Positions 25,309 through 37,162 of a stretch of 64,000 nt of DNA are shown piece by piece (position 1 is the stretch's first letter; the number at the start of each line of letters is the position of its first letter). The stretch is from Synaphobranchus kaupii. Lineage: Eukaryota; Chordata; Actinopteri; Anguilliformes; Synaphobranchidae. The notes beneath the pieces were generated by a model. That model was not told where the DNA came from, made no database searches, and was given only the letters and a program-made list of their open reading frames with translations. A program made the position numbers and the translations under genes. The stretch lies in NCBI GenBank assembly GCA_029718625.1, contig CM056380.1:103111893-103175892 (forward strand), written 5' to 3'.

Positions 25309-25477
25309 AAATCACTTGTGGAACTTTCGACCAGTTACCAGAGGACAACAAAATATGAGCTACATGTGAAAGAATGTCTTGAGAGTGTATGGCTGAGTGA
25401 CCCCCTAGGTGGGTCTGCATGGGCAACACTCAAGAGTACATGGATGTCATCATTCTTATAGCATTTTTACCACTCCT

Positions 25478-25761
25478 GGGGCCACATGTATTGTGCTGAG
25501 CAGAAAAATGCCCTCAGACAGCCGCGTAAGCGCGTTTCCACGCAGAAATTCAGATGTATAATATAACACGTGCTGCGAGAATCTGCGTACCTCTGCACAC
25601 GAGGGACAGCCATACGTGCGCAACGTTTGGAGTCCATGCGATATGGCGACACCGTGACAGAAAGGCAGAAAACGCTAAACTTTTTTTAAGCAGATTTCCG
25701 ACTTTCACCCTGAGCGTTCTTTTACGCATTCTTTTACTCAGAATTTTACACATGTGGCCCC
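25478..25761 (+). mobile_element. GGGGCCACATGT MITE, copy A
   Basis: Bounded by GGGGCCACATGTA and CATGTGGCCCC. The interior (TGCTGAGCAGAAAAATGCCC through CACGTGCTGCGAGAATCTGC to GCATTCTTTTACTCAGAA) aligns end to end with copies at 60822 (same strand) and 40112 (opposite), about 90% identical by eye. CTGGGG...CCCCTGG is shared beyond the core, so the true ends may lie 1-3 bp further out. No clear target duplication. Non-coding. Confidence 0.88.
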
Positions 25762-27553
25762 TGGTCTTACAGAGCAAGGCTTCTGATCTTCGATAAAGTG
25801 AACCTATCTCACACTGCCTGTATTTTCTGCAACTGAGCCATAAACACAAACCATTCACAGTAACACTCAAGCGTTAATTAATACATGTTGGCAATACACA
25901 CACTACCAAACATACAGAAGTATCTTTGTTCTGTTGTGCAGGGGACCTCCTACATTTAAAAGCTACCAGCACCATGCGGTAAATAAGCAAGGCTTCTGGG
26001 CTGAATTTGCAAGCATGACAACAAAAGGTCAATATACCACCCCACCCCCCCCACCCCCCCCCCCCGCCCCCAACTCCCCCGTTTTTTAAGGAAGGCTCTG
26101 TCACCCAGCAACATCAGGCCATGGAGCTATTCCCTCTCAAAGTGGAGGTGTGAGTGTTGGTGGGTTGTAGGTTTCCTGCCATGCCCTTGCAGAAGGGCCG
26201 ATCGCCCATTCTGCCTCATTACCGCCGGAAATCTCCTGCCACAGCGAGTGCCAGCAAGACTTAAAACCATGGCAGTAGCCAGCTCGATAAGAACGTTTCC
26301 CCTAACGTTTAACTGACAGCTGAAGACCACGTCTCCCCGGATGAATTCACGTTCAGAAGAGACACCTGGGTACTGGATGCTAAAAAATAAAACATTTAAC
26401 CGATACTGAGAGATATCCTGAGGCACTACTGAACTGCAGCATTGTAAAAACAACCAGGAAGGGAATTACAGTGAAAAACGAAGGATATTTCGCACATGGT
26501 ATGGTATTTGCACAGTATATACTTCTATGTATGTTCTGTGGTAATCCAGCTGATTGTCATGCCTGTTCTCCTCAACCCTCACAAGAGACACATTGTTCGA
26601 TATGAGACTATTATCTTCACCAATCAAATGTCCCCTGACTGCCTTCATACTTAATGAGATTTTACACAAACGCGTTACGTTCCCCATACATGGATTTTTC
26701 TCATATAGCTATGTCTTCTTGTCACATCTTTGTATGCTGTAAATGAACCCTCTAAAAGCTATAATACTATCTAGATACTATTTGTCATCCATGTTTCACT
26801 TTTTGCCCAGCAGGTCAATTAGAGGCGTTGCTTTTTTAATATTTTTGATTGAGCTGAGCGGCATAGGGTCCTGACAGAGCGGTATTCACGAACGCAGAGC
26901 CGAAGTCAATTACTACAATTCTAGCATCGATCTCATTATTTATTTTTTTGAGCGCCACAGCATTCTGCAGGGTAAACAAAAAGAAAGCAAATAGGCCGTC
27001 GCAACCTTAATCAATGCTCCGCACTTCGCCGAGCACGACAGCCGCGTCAATACCAGGCTTAAGGAGGGCCGCCCGCCCGCGATGGGCGAGTGACAGGCGA
27101 GGCGCGGAGAACGATGCTTCTGAGCGACCGGGCCACAGATTGAGCATGAACGCGTGAGAGAGCCTCTCTCAGTGTAAATAGCATTTTCATTTTCCATCCC
27201 CGGCGCGATCCTTCCCCTGGACGCACCACGCCTCGTGCAGCTCCGTGGAGGCGAGCCAGCGAACGATATAAGTGAATGGAGATCTGCTGAACTCATCTCT
27301 CTTTCATATTAAGAATTAAATGGCAACGGTAGTTACTGCGGTTATGGAAACGGGCTGCATTACATCGATCTTACGCAAAAAAAAAAAATAGCTCAAGGTT
27401 TCACGTTAAAAACAAGTCCACAGGGGACATAAAACACGCTCCAGCACTTTTGATTATGTTTATAACTTACTTACTCCCAAGTACAGCACAACTTCTGCAA
27501 TATTTTAAGTAAATACCTTGCTCAAGGGCACAGCTGCACTGTCCTGTTGTATT
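25762..27553. other. Intron; C-rich tract and a CpG-rich block
   Basis: 26041-26075 is a C-run (13 C in the longest stretch). About 26990-27290 is clearly CpG-richer than its surroundings (for example GGAGGGCCGCCCGCCCGCGA) without a supported exon; it may be a regulatory island. A possible degraded SINE fragment lies near 27500-27545 (CCTTGCTCAAGGGCAC). Confidence 0.4.
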
Positions 27554-27655
27554 CCCTTATGGAAATGTAATATACTGCAGTATATTGTAAATACATCACA
27601 ATTATCATCACAATATATTTAAAATATACTGCAGTATATTACATTTCCATAAGGG
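27554..27655. mobile_element. Near-perfect 102-bp hairpin (small MITE)
   Basis: CCCTTATGGAAATGTAATAT at 27554 is matched by its reverse complement ending at 27655. The inverted arms run about 45 bp, each containing TATACTGCAGTATA. The centre is about 12 bp. No convincing target duplication was found. Transcribed, it would form a long double-stranded stem. Confidence 0.8.
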
Positions 27656-28428
27656 TTAGGCATTTAAAATCCCCCATTCCAGGTCTGTAACAACTACACA
27701 CACACACACACACACACACAGCATCCTAAAAACACGTCCAAATCTCCAGGTAGTTTATTCAATTTTCACCTGGTAGTCAGAAGAATACTTCCAGGTTGCC
27801 AGTTGCTTTAACATTCCGTGATCATAGTGCTGAAGCTATAAATAAACACAGGCACAGGCACAGGCACAGGCTATACAAAAGCAATTCTGGGATCCCACCG
27901 GAGTGCTTGTCATCAACTCGCAGTATGACTGCAAATAGCATTCCATTGACCATAAGCTGTAAATTGTTTTGGTTGCTGTGGAAACTACCACAGACACAAT
28001 TCAGGGCTCTACAGGAATATTCCCCTTCTTAGAGCAGAGATAAGGTTTACTCAATTTTACACTGATAGTGAGAACACAAAATGTCCCTGAAGTCAGCATG
28101 CCTTTCAAAACCTAACTGCAATTTAGATGGGGGAAAAAAGGCAAGGCATACTATTTTTCAAACACGCACACACAGACACAGACACGCACACACAAACACA
28201 CACAGTACTGTCTGATGGTGTATCCAGCTAACAGTATAGCCCTTAGTACAATTATTAGTTCCCAGGGAAAGAGGGTGTCAGTCAGCAGGGTCTCACTACG
28301 TAAGAGCACATCAGGCCAGCAGTCCAACCCGCACCAGTTATGTAAGTCGCTGGTCTGGGAATCCTGTTAGCCTGGCCTGGTACTATTGCTCATATAAACC
28401 AGATGACTGCACTTACACTCTCCTACCG
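27656..28428. repeat. CA and CACAGG microsatellites in intron
   Basis: (CA)n lies at 27696-27720 and (CACAGG)4 at about 27848-27873. An interrupted CA/GACA tract lies at 28159-28205. The rest is unique, with no exon recognised. Confidence 0.85.
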
Positions 28429-28466
28429 TATAAGAGCATCTTCTAAAGTAATATAACGTGATGTAA
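28429..28466 (+). mobile_element. Decayed L2/SINE-type 3' tail
   Basis: ATAAGAGCATCTTCTAAAGT followed by AATATAACGTGATGTAA is a mutated version of the GGATAAGAGCGTCTGCTAAATG...(TGTAA)n tail seen intact at 41069. Confidence 0.5.
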
Positions 28467-30487
28467 AGTTGTGAAGGCCTCGAGACCAATGACTCGGTTT
28501 ATTGACAGCAGTCATAAGAAGTGGAGACTGGCGACATATACGTATATACTTAGGAGGATGCGCCTTGCAGCGACGCCCAACAAATGCAGTTGGGAATTCC
28601 GAGGTAACAAAAATATATGTATTGAGCAGTAGATGTTAAAAATGCACACACACACACTCACGCACACACGCACACACACACACATATGATGGCAGGGTTT
28701 ATCCATTGCACCGAAAACATAGTGTGCAAATCTGAGTATTCTCCACTGACATACATAAAACCCATTTCAGATAATATTTTAGATTCAATCGCACGGAAAG
28801 GGTGGAAATGAGAGATCTACTCAAGCAGGAAGGCCCCTGTTGAAACAGCACTGCTTATATGCTTGCATAAGAGCGACTGCAGGTATTGATTGAGGAATCT
28901 GCATACCCACAGGCTGTTTAAGCTCCGTGCTCTGAGTAATGAGCTTTCTCTTTTTTAACACAAACAGTCTCTGCCATCACATTTTGTGTCACGCTTATTG
29001 TAGGGTTTAATACGGGACGGTTCACCTTCAATAGTAACGCAACGGCGTAAGGCTGCTTCCATGCTCTAGGAGGTACCGCCCACCCAGCTGTATCACTACG
29101 ATTGCGCGAATCGCCAGGACAACCATCGATCCTCCCAGCTTCCCCCAGCAGGCCTCTCCATACACACAGGCGTATAACGTGCCTGGGAGCTGGACCGTAG
29201 TGTAGCAGAGCATTGGCTGTGCACTTCTTTAAATGCGCCACCCTACAAAATGACCGCGTTCACACTTGCAACTTGTGTGGTAAACATGAGCCAGAAAATA
29301 GAGCCCGGTGATAAAAAAAAAATTATAATAATTAGCATTTAGCTTCTCCAGGTCTCCACTGGCTTCTTTTGGGACAGCGTGAGTAGTGTGGTTTCTAGTG
29401 GCCTGTCTGCCCTGAGCTTCTTGAAATGCATTGTGGGACTTGTGCCACTCGCAAGGGATTACCTACGTCAGTTTGGTATTTGTTTATGTCTTCATGCAGA
29501 GAATTTACCATGACCTTTATCCCAGTTATCTACATCAGGCAAAGCCCTGCTAACCTTGCTGAAGCTATTTAGTTTAGTTTTTACTATGTTGGTCTCCAGG
29601 TTAGTGCATTTTTACACACAGGTAAAATACTCAAGAGTTGTAGAAATAGTTGCTTCAGACCCTTGTTTTTAAACACCTAGCCCCCCAGAGGTCTTCATGC
29701 CGTAACAAACGATGAAGTGACGAATAAGTGTGAAGGCTCTATGCAGCCCCAGTTTGTTTATGGATTTGACAGCCCAGTAAGCTTAAACTGAAGCTCCTTC
29801 AGTTGAGCAGCACCGCCTGCCATTCTCTGCCCTCAGACGCTCATTTGTGTTGCACCTTCTAAACTGCTTAAAAGGTGAATGCGCAGAAAGACTCCAAATG
29901 AACGTGTTGTTCCTTATCTCACAGCTTACTATGTATGCACACTGAACCGAAACCGGTTTCCCAGCAGCAGAGAATTTTCCTTGTCCTTCCTTAATTTAAA
30001 AGTTTTCAGCCCGTGGCATCGCCATTCTAACACATGCATAATGAACGGAGGCTTCTTTCGGACGTTGCATCTCCATAACCTTCAAACATGTAGACTGTCC
30101 TGAGTCATTAAAGCCACTTCCTTTTTTACGTAAACTTTCTTTTTCTCTGTAATTGAACCTGAGCACCAGTCATTTCACTTCTTCACATCTTTTAAGTTCT
30201 TTTTCATTAATGTCCCAAGAATGCACTGTAAAGCCAGTCAGGCTTACCTGTTAGCATCAGGCCACTGCAACGAAATAATTCACAATTCACGGCAAAATTC
30301 ATTTTGAAATATAAATTACATACAGTAAGACACAAAATAATAACATACTATAGATTATTTATTATTTAGCAGTTGGAGTCTAATATTGTGTTTGCAGGTT
30401 ACAATGACTGTAAAAACAGAGAGGAAACCCAATATGACTGAAAAATAGAATTAGCTATAAACAAGGCGGTTGAGAAATGCAGTCTCG
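28467..30487. other. Intron; CA tract; nothing named
   Basis: (CA)n at 28644-28684. The remainder is unique sequence on both strands. A consensus-like minus-strand donor at about 30245 has no supported exon. Confidence 0.45.
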
Positions 30488-32762
30488 GGGCTCAATCTTA
30501 CACTCGGCGCTAAGCGGCCGTAACCCAAACGCAACGTGTCTTCGCAAGTTTCAGACTGACGCAGTCATCATTTTCCCATCCGCCGTTGTTTAAATAGAAA
30601 ATGAACTTGTGACCATCAGGGCGTGTTGGTCTTAAGATGAGGTGTGGCGACTGTTGGCGCATTGCTATTTTTATGCAGCTGAAAGCGTTTGTGCTAAAAA
30701 CCAACACAAACCTGGTCTGAGGTCATGTCGCAGTCGTTTCACTGTTATTTTAAGGGGCGCGTTATTAAGATAGTAACGTGCACCTACATAGGCAGGTGCG
30801 CAACGCTTGTACGCCCTCCTGTCTGTTACACACATAGGGGATGTGCATAGGGGAAAAACATGCATAAAAATATCAAGATTACAATGTGAAATATTATTTT
30901 TATTGTGTATATCAATAAATACACAATAATAAGAAAATGCACGTCATACTGGTTAGTCATTATATTCTTCCGAATTAGATCGGAATTAATCACCGTAATG
31001 TAAAGTAAAATTGTCATTATAAAGGGGAACGCCACCATAAATTGCACTTATCCCACCAGACTGTAACAGAAATGTGTCATCTCCTGGCAGATGAGCTGGA
31101 GATGAAAGCCTGATGTCCCTACACACTCCCCGCTGCTGTGAAAGTAACGGGTGCGGTACATTTATTTGCGAGTGGGTCGGTCCCGCATCTCCTGAGTTCT
31201 ATTGGAGGCCTGTCTCAATCTGCCTTAAGGTCAGCCGCGCATGCAGTTACCTCAAGCCTAGTCCAACATGCCAATGAATATATTCAATTCCCCATAACAC
31301 CTACCAGCCAAGAACAGGTGAAACAGGAGTTCTTGTGATGAACTTTGGATTCCTTGGGGTTAAAGAAAAAATGCTCTTATATACACTGTGTGAACCATGA
31401 GGGAGCCCACTCCATCAACATCCAGGCGATTAGCGATGCTACGCTAATTGAAAATTATCCTGGATCAAGCCATGACTCTTTTATGACTGGATCAAGCCAC
31501 GACTCCTGCTAGGGGACAAGAGCTGTCCATTAAAGACATGACTGGTGACACCGCATGCCATGCCTACAACAGTGCGTGAATTGTCATTCGATCAAAAACT
31601 CACAAAACATTGCACATAATGGAGCGGATGTTTGGAGTGCTGAAAATGTGCTTCAGATGTTTGGATAAGTCAGGTCGAACATTACAATACAGCCCTCAGA
31701 AGGCTGGAGCATTCTTTGTGGCGTGTCGTGCGTTGCGTAACATTGCAAGAAGTCACGGATTTCTCATGGACATGAATGAGGTCACATTACAGGACTTTGG
31801 GAGGCGTGATGCTGAACTGCATTTGCCAATGGCAGCTAACCGCACTGTACATCAGCAGCATCACGGAAGCAGAGCGGAGGTGTAATATCCGGATTCAGAA
31901 AGTAAAAGTCCTCCCCAGTATTTTTGTTCCAATCACCTGGATTTTCCGATTAGCACAATTAGTCAGCCAGGAGGTTGAACTAATTAGTGAAATCAGCTGG
32001 CTGAGTTCATGGGGTGGAAGAAACACATGGCAGTACTTTTACTTTCTGACCCCTGTATTTTACACCTCTGGCGAAGAGGGATCAGCTGCCAGGCAGAAGA
32101 CCTGCTTCATCTATAGCCTGGTAAGCAAACAGAATGGTTTATTTGATTGAAAAATGTCCAAATCTTGTTCGACTGATTATTGCATTCATTTGGAAATGTT
32201 AAATCACATTTAAGCCATTTTTACGAATGTTTTTCAAATACGGCCCTTTTTACAACTCGACACGATGTTAAAAAAAACACAGTTTTAAACCCTATTCTTC
32301 ATCCTTCACATTTTTTACATTACAGTGACCAGGTTTCCATAGTTTCAGCAATTAAAACCCTGCTTTCCCCTGTTACTCCATAACTGAAAAAAAATGGTTT
32401 TAAAGAGAACTAAAAGTCTAATTAAGAAAAATAATCATTTTCAAAAATGAAAACAAATTAGCACCACTTTAGACAAATAATTCAGAAAATTTTAATGGAC
32501 TGGTCTTCTCCACCATTATTAGCAATCCACCAAGGTGCAAACACCATTGTCTTTTAAAGGCAATGGGAGATGCCACTCTGATTGGTTTATGGCATGTTAC
32601 ACCCAAGACAAACCTATTATTAATTAAGAGACTAAGTTCAGCCCATATGAACCATGCGCCTTACTTTGCACTCAAATTATCCGCCGTTTAACAAAAGTAG
32701 ATTTGCACTTGCGGCATGTTCTTTAGTTTAGACCATGCGGGAAGATCGTTAAAATTGAGCCC
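30488..32762 (+). mobile_element. PIF/Harbinger element, copy 2, with transposase remnant
   Basis: Starts GGGCTCAATCTTACACTCGG and ends AAAATTGAGCCC, inverted. The subterminal sequence follows copy 1 closely (GGCGTGTTGGTCTTAAGATG; AACACAAACCTGGTCTGAGG). The 2,275-bp body carries a broken HARBI1-like transposase. The flanks TCG and TGG do not give a clean 3-bp duplication. Confidence 0.88.
31040..31885 (+). pseudogene. HARBI1-like Harbinger transposase, degraded
   Basis: Two open blocks are separated by stops and shifts. The first (31138-31338) encodes KVTGAVHLFASGS and GLSQSALRSAAHAVTSSLV, typical of the N-terminal helical part. The second (31610-31885) encodes MERMFGVLKMCFRCLDKSG and GAFFVACRALRNIARSHGF, the conserved C-terminal ERxFGxLKxRFRCL...ACxxLHNIA region of DDE_Tnp_4 enzymes. 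Between them 31400-31435 contains SINIQA-ISDAT. Stops (around 31108 and 31339) and deletions rule out function. Confidence 0.9.
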
Positions 32763-32885
32763 TGGGACTTTAAGGGTTAGGTGTAACGGAATTTTGCGTG
32801 AATTGTTCTGTACACACTAGTGGTAGTTATCAAAACATGCACAGAAAACCAAAAGTGAACAAAAAGCACCCGTTTCTGTAAGACA

Positions 32886-32899
32886 GTTGCCATGGTAAC
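32886..32899. promoter_or_regulatory. Full RFX X-box motif
   Basis: GTTGCCATGGTAAC is a perfect 14-bp X-box inverted repeat, among the best possible matches to the RFX consensus. It stands alone in unique intronic sequence. Confidence 0.5.
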
Positions 32900-34316
32900 A
32901 TAACTAGGTAGCAAAAAATGGCCTTGGGACATCTTGTCACTGACTGACACATGCTCTATTGCCAAATAAGGATACAGTCACAGATAACGCTTCTTCCACC
33001 TTTAAAACAATGGAAAACAATGACTTCATATACTGAGATTGCCATCGTCTGACAGCCACTTAGGAGGAAATTCGGCAGAAAGAGTCTCTGCTTTCAGAGA
33101 TAACTGATGCCCATTTAGTATATGCTCAAGCATGTGCGTGTGTGTGTGTGGAGGTGTGTGGGGGGGGGGGGGGGGGGGTGAGGATATAAAACAAATCAAA
33201 TAATCCCCTCCCCTTCATCCAACACTCGCTGGTGACTGAGAACTTGGGAGTAGTCACATAACCAGTTGTGAGAGAAAGATATAGATACGGAGAGAAGGGA
33301 CCTTTGAGGGCAGACTGATTGGGCATGAATCCCGTCCTGGTTCAGCTCAATCTCCTGTTTGCAAAGAGCCATTCACTGGTCTTATTAGGATCAGTGCACG
33401 ATTGAGAGGAGGGAAAAGAGCTCCGTGTGTTATTGGTGTCTGTGAGCTGCAAGGAAGCAGAAATGGGGCTCAAAGCTGTTGGCATCAGTCTACAACAGAC
33501 AGGCTACTGTATAGTGTTAGCAATATACACCACCCTCACAGGGCAATCTGAGATGTTCCCCCATGTAGTATAATATTATTAGTATGATCTCTACCATGTC
33601 TAATGTATAGATCTACTGCAGATCTATGAGTCAATATTAGTGTACTACTGGTGTCAGTATCTCTCCAATACTGATCCTCTGTGTTTTTTTTTTCTTACTA
33701 AACTATCTTGTTCATATCTCTCTAATATAGATCCTCTACAAGTGAGCTATTTGTATCCTATGGTGTCAAGTGTATCCCCCATCCCTACTGCTCTACTGGT
33801 AGCAGAGTAGCAGGCTGCATTGGCGTCACTGTTCTATCCACAGGTAAGCCTCGGCTCATTGCCAGTGTCCACTGAAGCAGCTGTGGAGGAGTTATTTGTA
33901 TTTGATAATACAGGCGCACCACAGACAGGCTGTAGAGTGGCAGGGAAAAGATTGCAGAGAAACAGCTTCTTTCTGTATCAGCTCACCGCTGAAAGGAGGG
34001 CAGAAGCTGAAGGTCTCCAGGCTCCTGTGAGTGACTGAGATACCATAGACTGAGGAGTGAACTGTGCAGGCGGGTCTGACACGTAGAGTTCCTCCGCCAC
34101 CAGTCTCTCTGTCAGAGCACCGAGACAGGGGAGAAGACACGGCGTAGAGCTGTTTGCGTCTCAGGGGTGCGGTTTCCTGTAAGTAACAGCCGTTGTTTAA
34201 CAGCCGCTTGCTAAAACACGCCAGCGTGGGTAGGGTTAGCAGTCATGTAGGGTCAGCAATCATGACCCTAGACCGTTCTTGTGTGCGTGTGTGCGTACAT
34301 GCATGCGTGCGTGTGT

Positions 34317-34317
34317 G

Positions 34318-34402
<85 letters not shown>

Positions 34403-34432
34403 TTATGTGTTTGCGTGTGTGTGTGTATGTGT
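34317..34432. repeat. (TG)n microsatellite
   Basis: About 116 bp of TG, with CG and TT interruptions. Confidence 0.98.
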
Positions 34433-35353
34433 GCACATGTATGAAAAGGTAAAAGTACATGGGTATAATTGCATAAGTATATATTTCAACATTTAAATAT
34501 TGTTATGGGTGGAGTAACCAAGCACGCTTTGTTATATGCGTACTGTGGTACGTTGCGTTTCCATACGGGGCACGACATACATTCCTGTAAGGATCTCCAG
34601 CCAGTGTGATGAGTTCAGTAACACTGGGCCGATTCAGCTGCACTGCCCAGGAACAGCAGCACTGTGTGAGCCTCCGTTTGCAGAGCCTCTCACTCATTAA
34701 CATGGTGGATCGGGAAAAATAGGAACACCATAATGGGAGCCTGGAGCAGAACGACAAGCAGCTCTGTGCCAGGGGCTAAGAGCCTACAGGAGGCCGTTTT
34801 GTCATCAACAGCACTGCTACAAAAATTTGATAACATTGAGGATTATTTTTATAGACTAGACTTGCACTACATATGTACATTTATTAAAGCAAAAAAGTAA
34901 TATAATTAACATAACTGTAAAAAATGATATATGTGTGTATACACATGCATTATTTTCAGTATATGATCACTACATTATAGGCATATAGATAGACAGATGA
35001 AAATATTGTTGTTGTTTGTTTGATATTAAATGTCATGGTATATCTGAAAGCATGACAGGCATTTACAGACAGGAAGGAGGGAAGATCTGTGCAGCTTGGA
35101 ACACTGTTCAGACCCGTCTGACCAGTTTAAGAGCCACGGGATAGGTGGATAGGGATCGGGAGGGGGAAAGACCGGGCACCTGGCACTTTAAACCACACCT
35201 ATTTAATAAGGCTGCTGAACAGCTTCTGTAGTACCACAGCCATCAACATGCCCTCCTGACCAGTGCCAAAAACACAGGGAACTCTGGTATGGAGCAAATC
35301 CATTTACTGAATCTCGACGCAAAACTCCAGCAACTCCAGCTTCTGGCCTCAGC

Positions 35354-35635
35354 CAATAGACCAGGGGCAGGAAACCCTGGTCCTGGAGCGCGGGAGACGG
35401 TCCTGGTTTTTGCTCCATCCAAACCCATAACTACATAACTGGATTCATTTGAATTAATCAGGTGTAATGAACGCAGGTGACCATGTGCTGGAGGCACTCT
35501 GCGTTTCACCATACAGACTATTCAGGCTCAGACTTTGAATCATCCATCCGACTCTTGCGATCAAGCTCAGATGGAACGAAAACCAGAAACATCACCGGCA
35601 CTCCAGGACCAGGGTTGCCTACCCCTGCAATAGAC
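35354..35635. mobile_element. hAT-type MITE with perfect 8-bp duplication
   Basis: The body 35362-35627 (266 bp) starts CAGGGGCAGGAAACCCTGGT and ends AGGGTTGCCTACCCCTG, the inverse with two changes. CAATAGAC occurs directly before (35354-35361) and after (35628-35635). The ends CAGGGG...CCCCTG and the 8-bp duplication define hAT. Non-coding. Confidence 0.95.
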
Positions 35636-36905
35636 TCTTCACTAAGCCCTGTGGGACTCCTCAGATATCTTAAATAAGGATAAATGTGACAGTAATCAAA
35701 TGTCCCAGTTTACAGTAAGTGCTGATTAAGGCCGGCTCTTCCTCTTTCATCTTTTGATAGGGTAATTAAGTCTTGGCTGTTTGGTACCACTGTGATTTGC
35801 CTCTCCGCAGTACGTGTTTGCATGTGTGTACGCATGTACATCTGCAAAGTACTCATTCTGCATGTATCAAGGAGTACAACCACAGTATGATGTCTTCATC
35901 AGCGAACAATTTCCCCATCGGTAGGTGAAAAGGTAAAACAATGACGCCCCTTCATATGACAGAGGCACTGTGAACATTTGCCCTTGCAATGGCAGGCTTT
36001 ACAGAGGGAAGGAAAAGAGAGGTGAGCACAACCTGAATACAGAGCCTTGGTTGTAATTTCAGGAAAGACAGTGCGAGACATGAAAACGTGAAGGGAAAAT
36101 GGGTTCAATCTAATCCCTAAGTAAGGAGAGGCATTCAGACAGCAAGGCAAGGGGCTTGGGGAGGGGATGGGGGGGGGGGGGGGGGGGTTGGGGGGCTGAG
36201 GAGACAGAGTGAGAGTTGCAAAGAGAGAGAGGCAGAAGAGAAAAAGCACTAGTTCAACATTGTGCTGACTCACTGCAATCAAAATGAGCAGGGCTGCGGC
36301 GACATTAAAGCGCTCTGTGGCTCTCCTTCTGAAGGACAACGTGCCACTTATCAGCATGAGCGTGGAGGCAAACTGTTCTCCAAGACTAATATACACATCC
36401 CACCCAACATCTTCTGGATGAAGCAGAGAGGGGTTCAGTAACCTAGTTACAAAATACACAATTCAATTTCATATTGATATCAGGAAGTATTTTGTTTTTC
36501 CCACGGAGATGGTAATATGCGTATAACAGCTTTCCAGGCCATGCAGTAGAGGCAGGGAGTCTTGGGGCATTCCAAGTCTGGGATGCAGTGCTGGATGCCC
36601 TCTAGTCTGAAGGATATGCCTCGATGGGCTGAACGACTGAATCAAATCATTATGGATTATTTCATTCATATTCAAACAGAGTCTGCTTATTAATGGTGCG
36701 AATTATCTTGCAATTACGATTGTTTGCATTCTTTCAGCGCTAGCAAGATAGCTTCCATCATACGTCTTGCTCGCTTCCCAGAGTTAACGACAGTGTTGCC
36801 CTTTCAGCTGCACTTGGATGCCAGATCCACACGCTGGCTGAGACAGCCAGTACACCGGCACTCTCCTGCACTTCGGGCCCCCGGCTGAGGTCACAGGGCA
36901 TCACT
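35636..36905. other. Intron; poly-G tract
   Basis: Unique sequence with a 19-G run at 36169-36187 inside a G-rich block. No exon recognised. Confidence 0.45.
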
Positions 36906-37137
36906 GCACAGGCATGGGAAGGAGAGAGCAGCGTGGGACAGGCACAGCGGGCAGGGGCCAGGGGCACAGGCATGGGAAGGAGAGAGCAGCGTGGGACAGG
37001 CACAGCGGGCAGGGGCCAGGGGCACAGGCATGGGAAGGAGAGAGCAGCGTGGGACAGGCACAGCGGGCAGGGGCCAGGGGCACAGGTATTGGAAGGAGAG
37101 AGCAGCGTGGGACAGGCACAGCAGGCAGGGGCCAGGA
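36906..37137. repeat. 58-bp minisatellite, four units
   Basis: The unit begins GCACAGGCATGGGAAGGAGA and starts at 36906, 36964, 37022 and 37080. Units 1-3 are identical and unit 4 has a few substitutions (GGTATTGG). The period is not a multiple of three, so the long G/C-rich open frames across it are by-products of base composition. The homogeneity suggests recent expansion. Confidence 0.97.
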
Positions 37138-37162
37138 AGATGGGCTGAAGCAGGCAGTCTGG

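Larger units (their letters stand above)
32763..35353. other. Intron; X-box, poly-G and TG tracts
   Basis: Contains the full X-box at 32886, 19 G at 33160-33178 and a TG tract at 34317-34432. A GC-richer stretch lies at about 34040-34180. No exon or transposon was recognised. Confidence 0.45.

Noticed and set aside
27497..27555. SINE fragment (CCTTGCTCAAGGGCAC)
   Set aside because: Only one short block is recognisable, with no pol III boxes or tail; insufficient for a separate call.
30240..30275. Minus-strand CAG|GTAAGC donor with acceptor 17 nt upstream
   Set aside because: A 17-nt micro-exon without family support; the acceptor and donor are ordinary enough to arise by chance in 64 kb.
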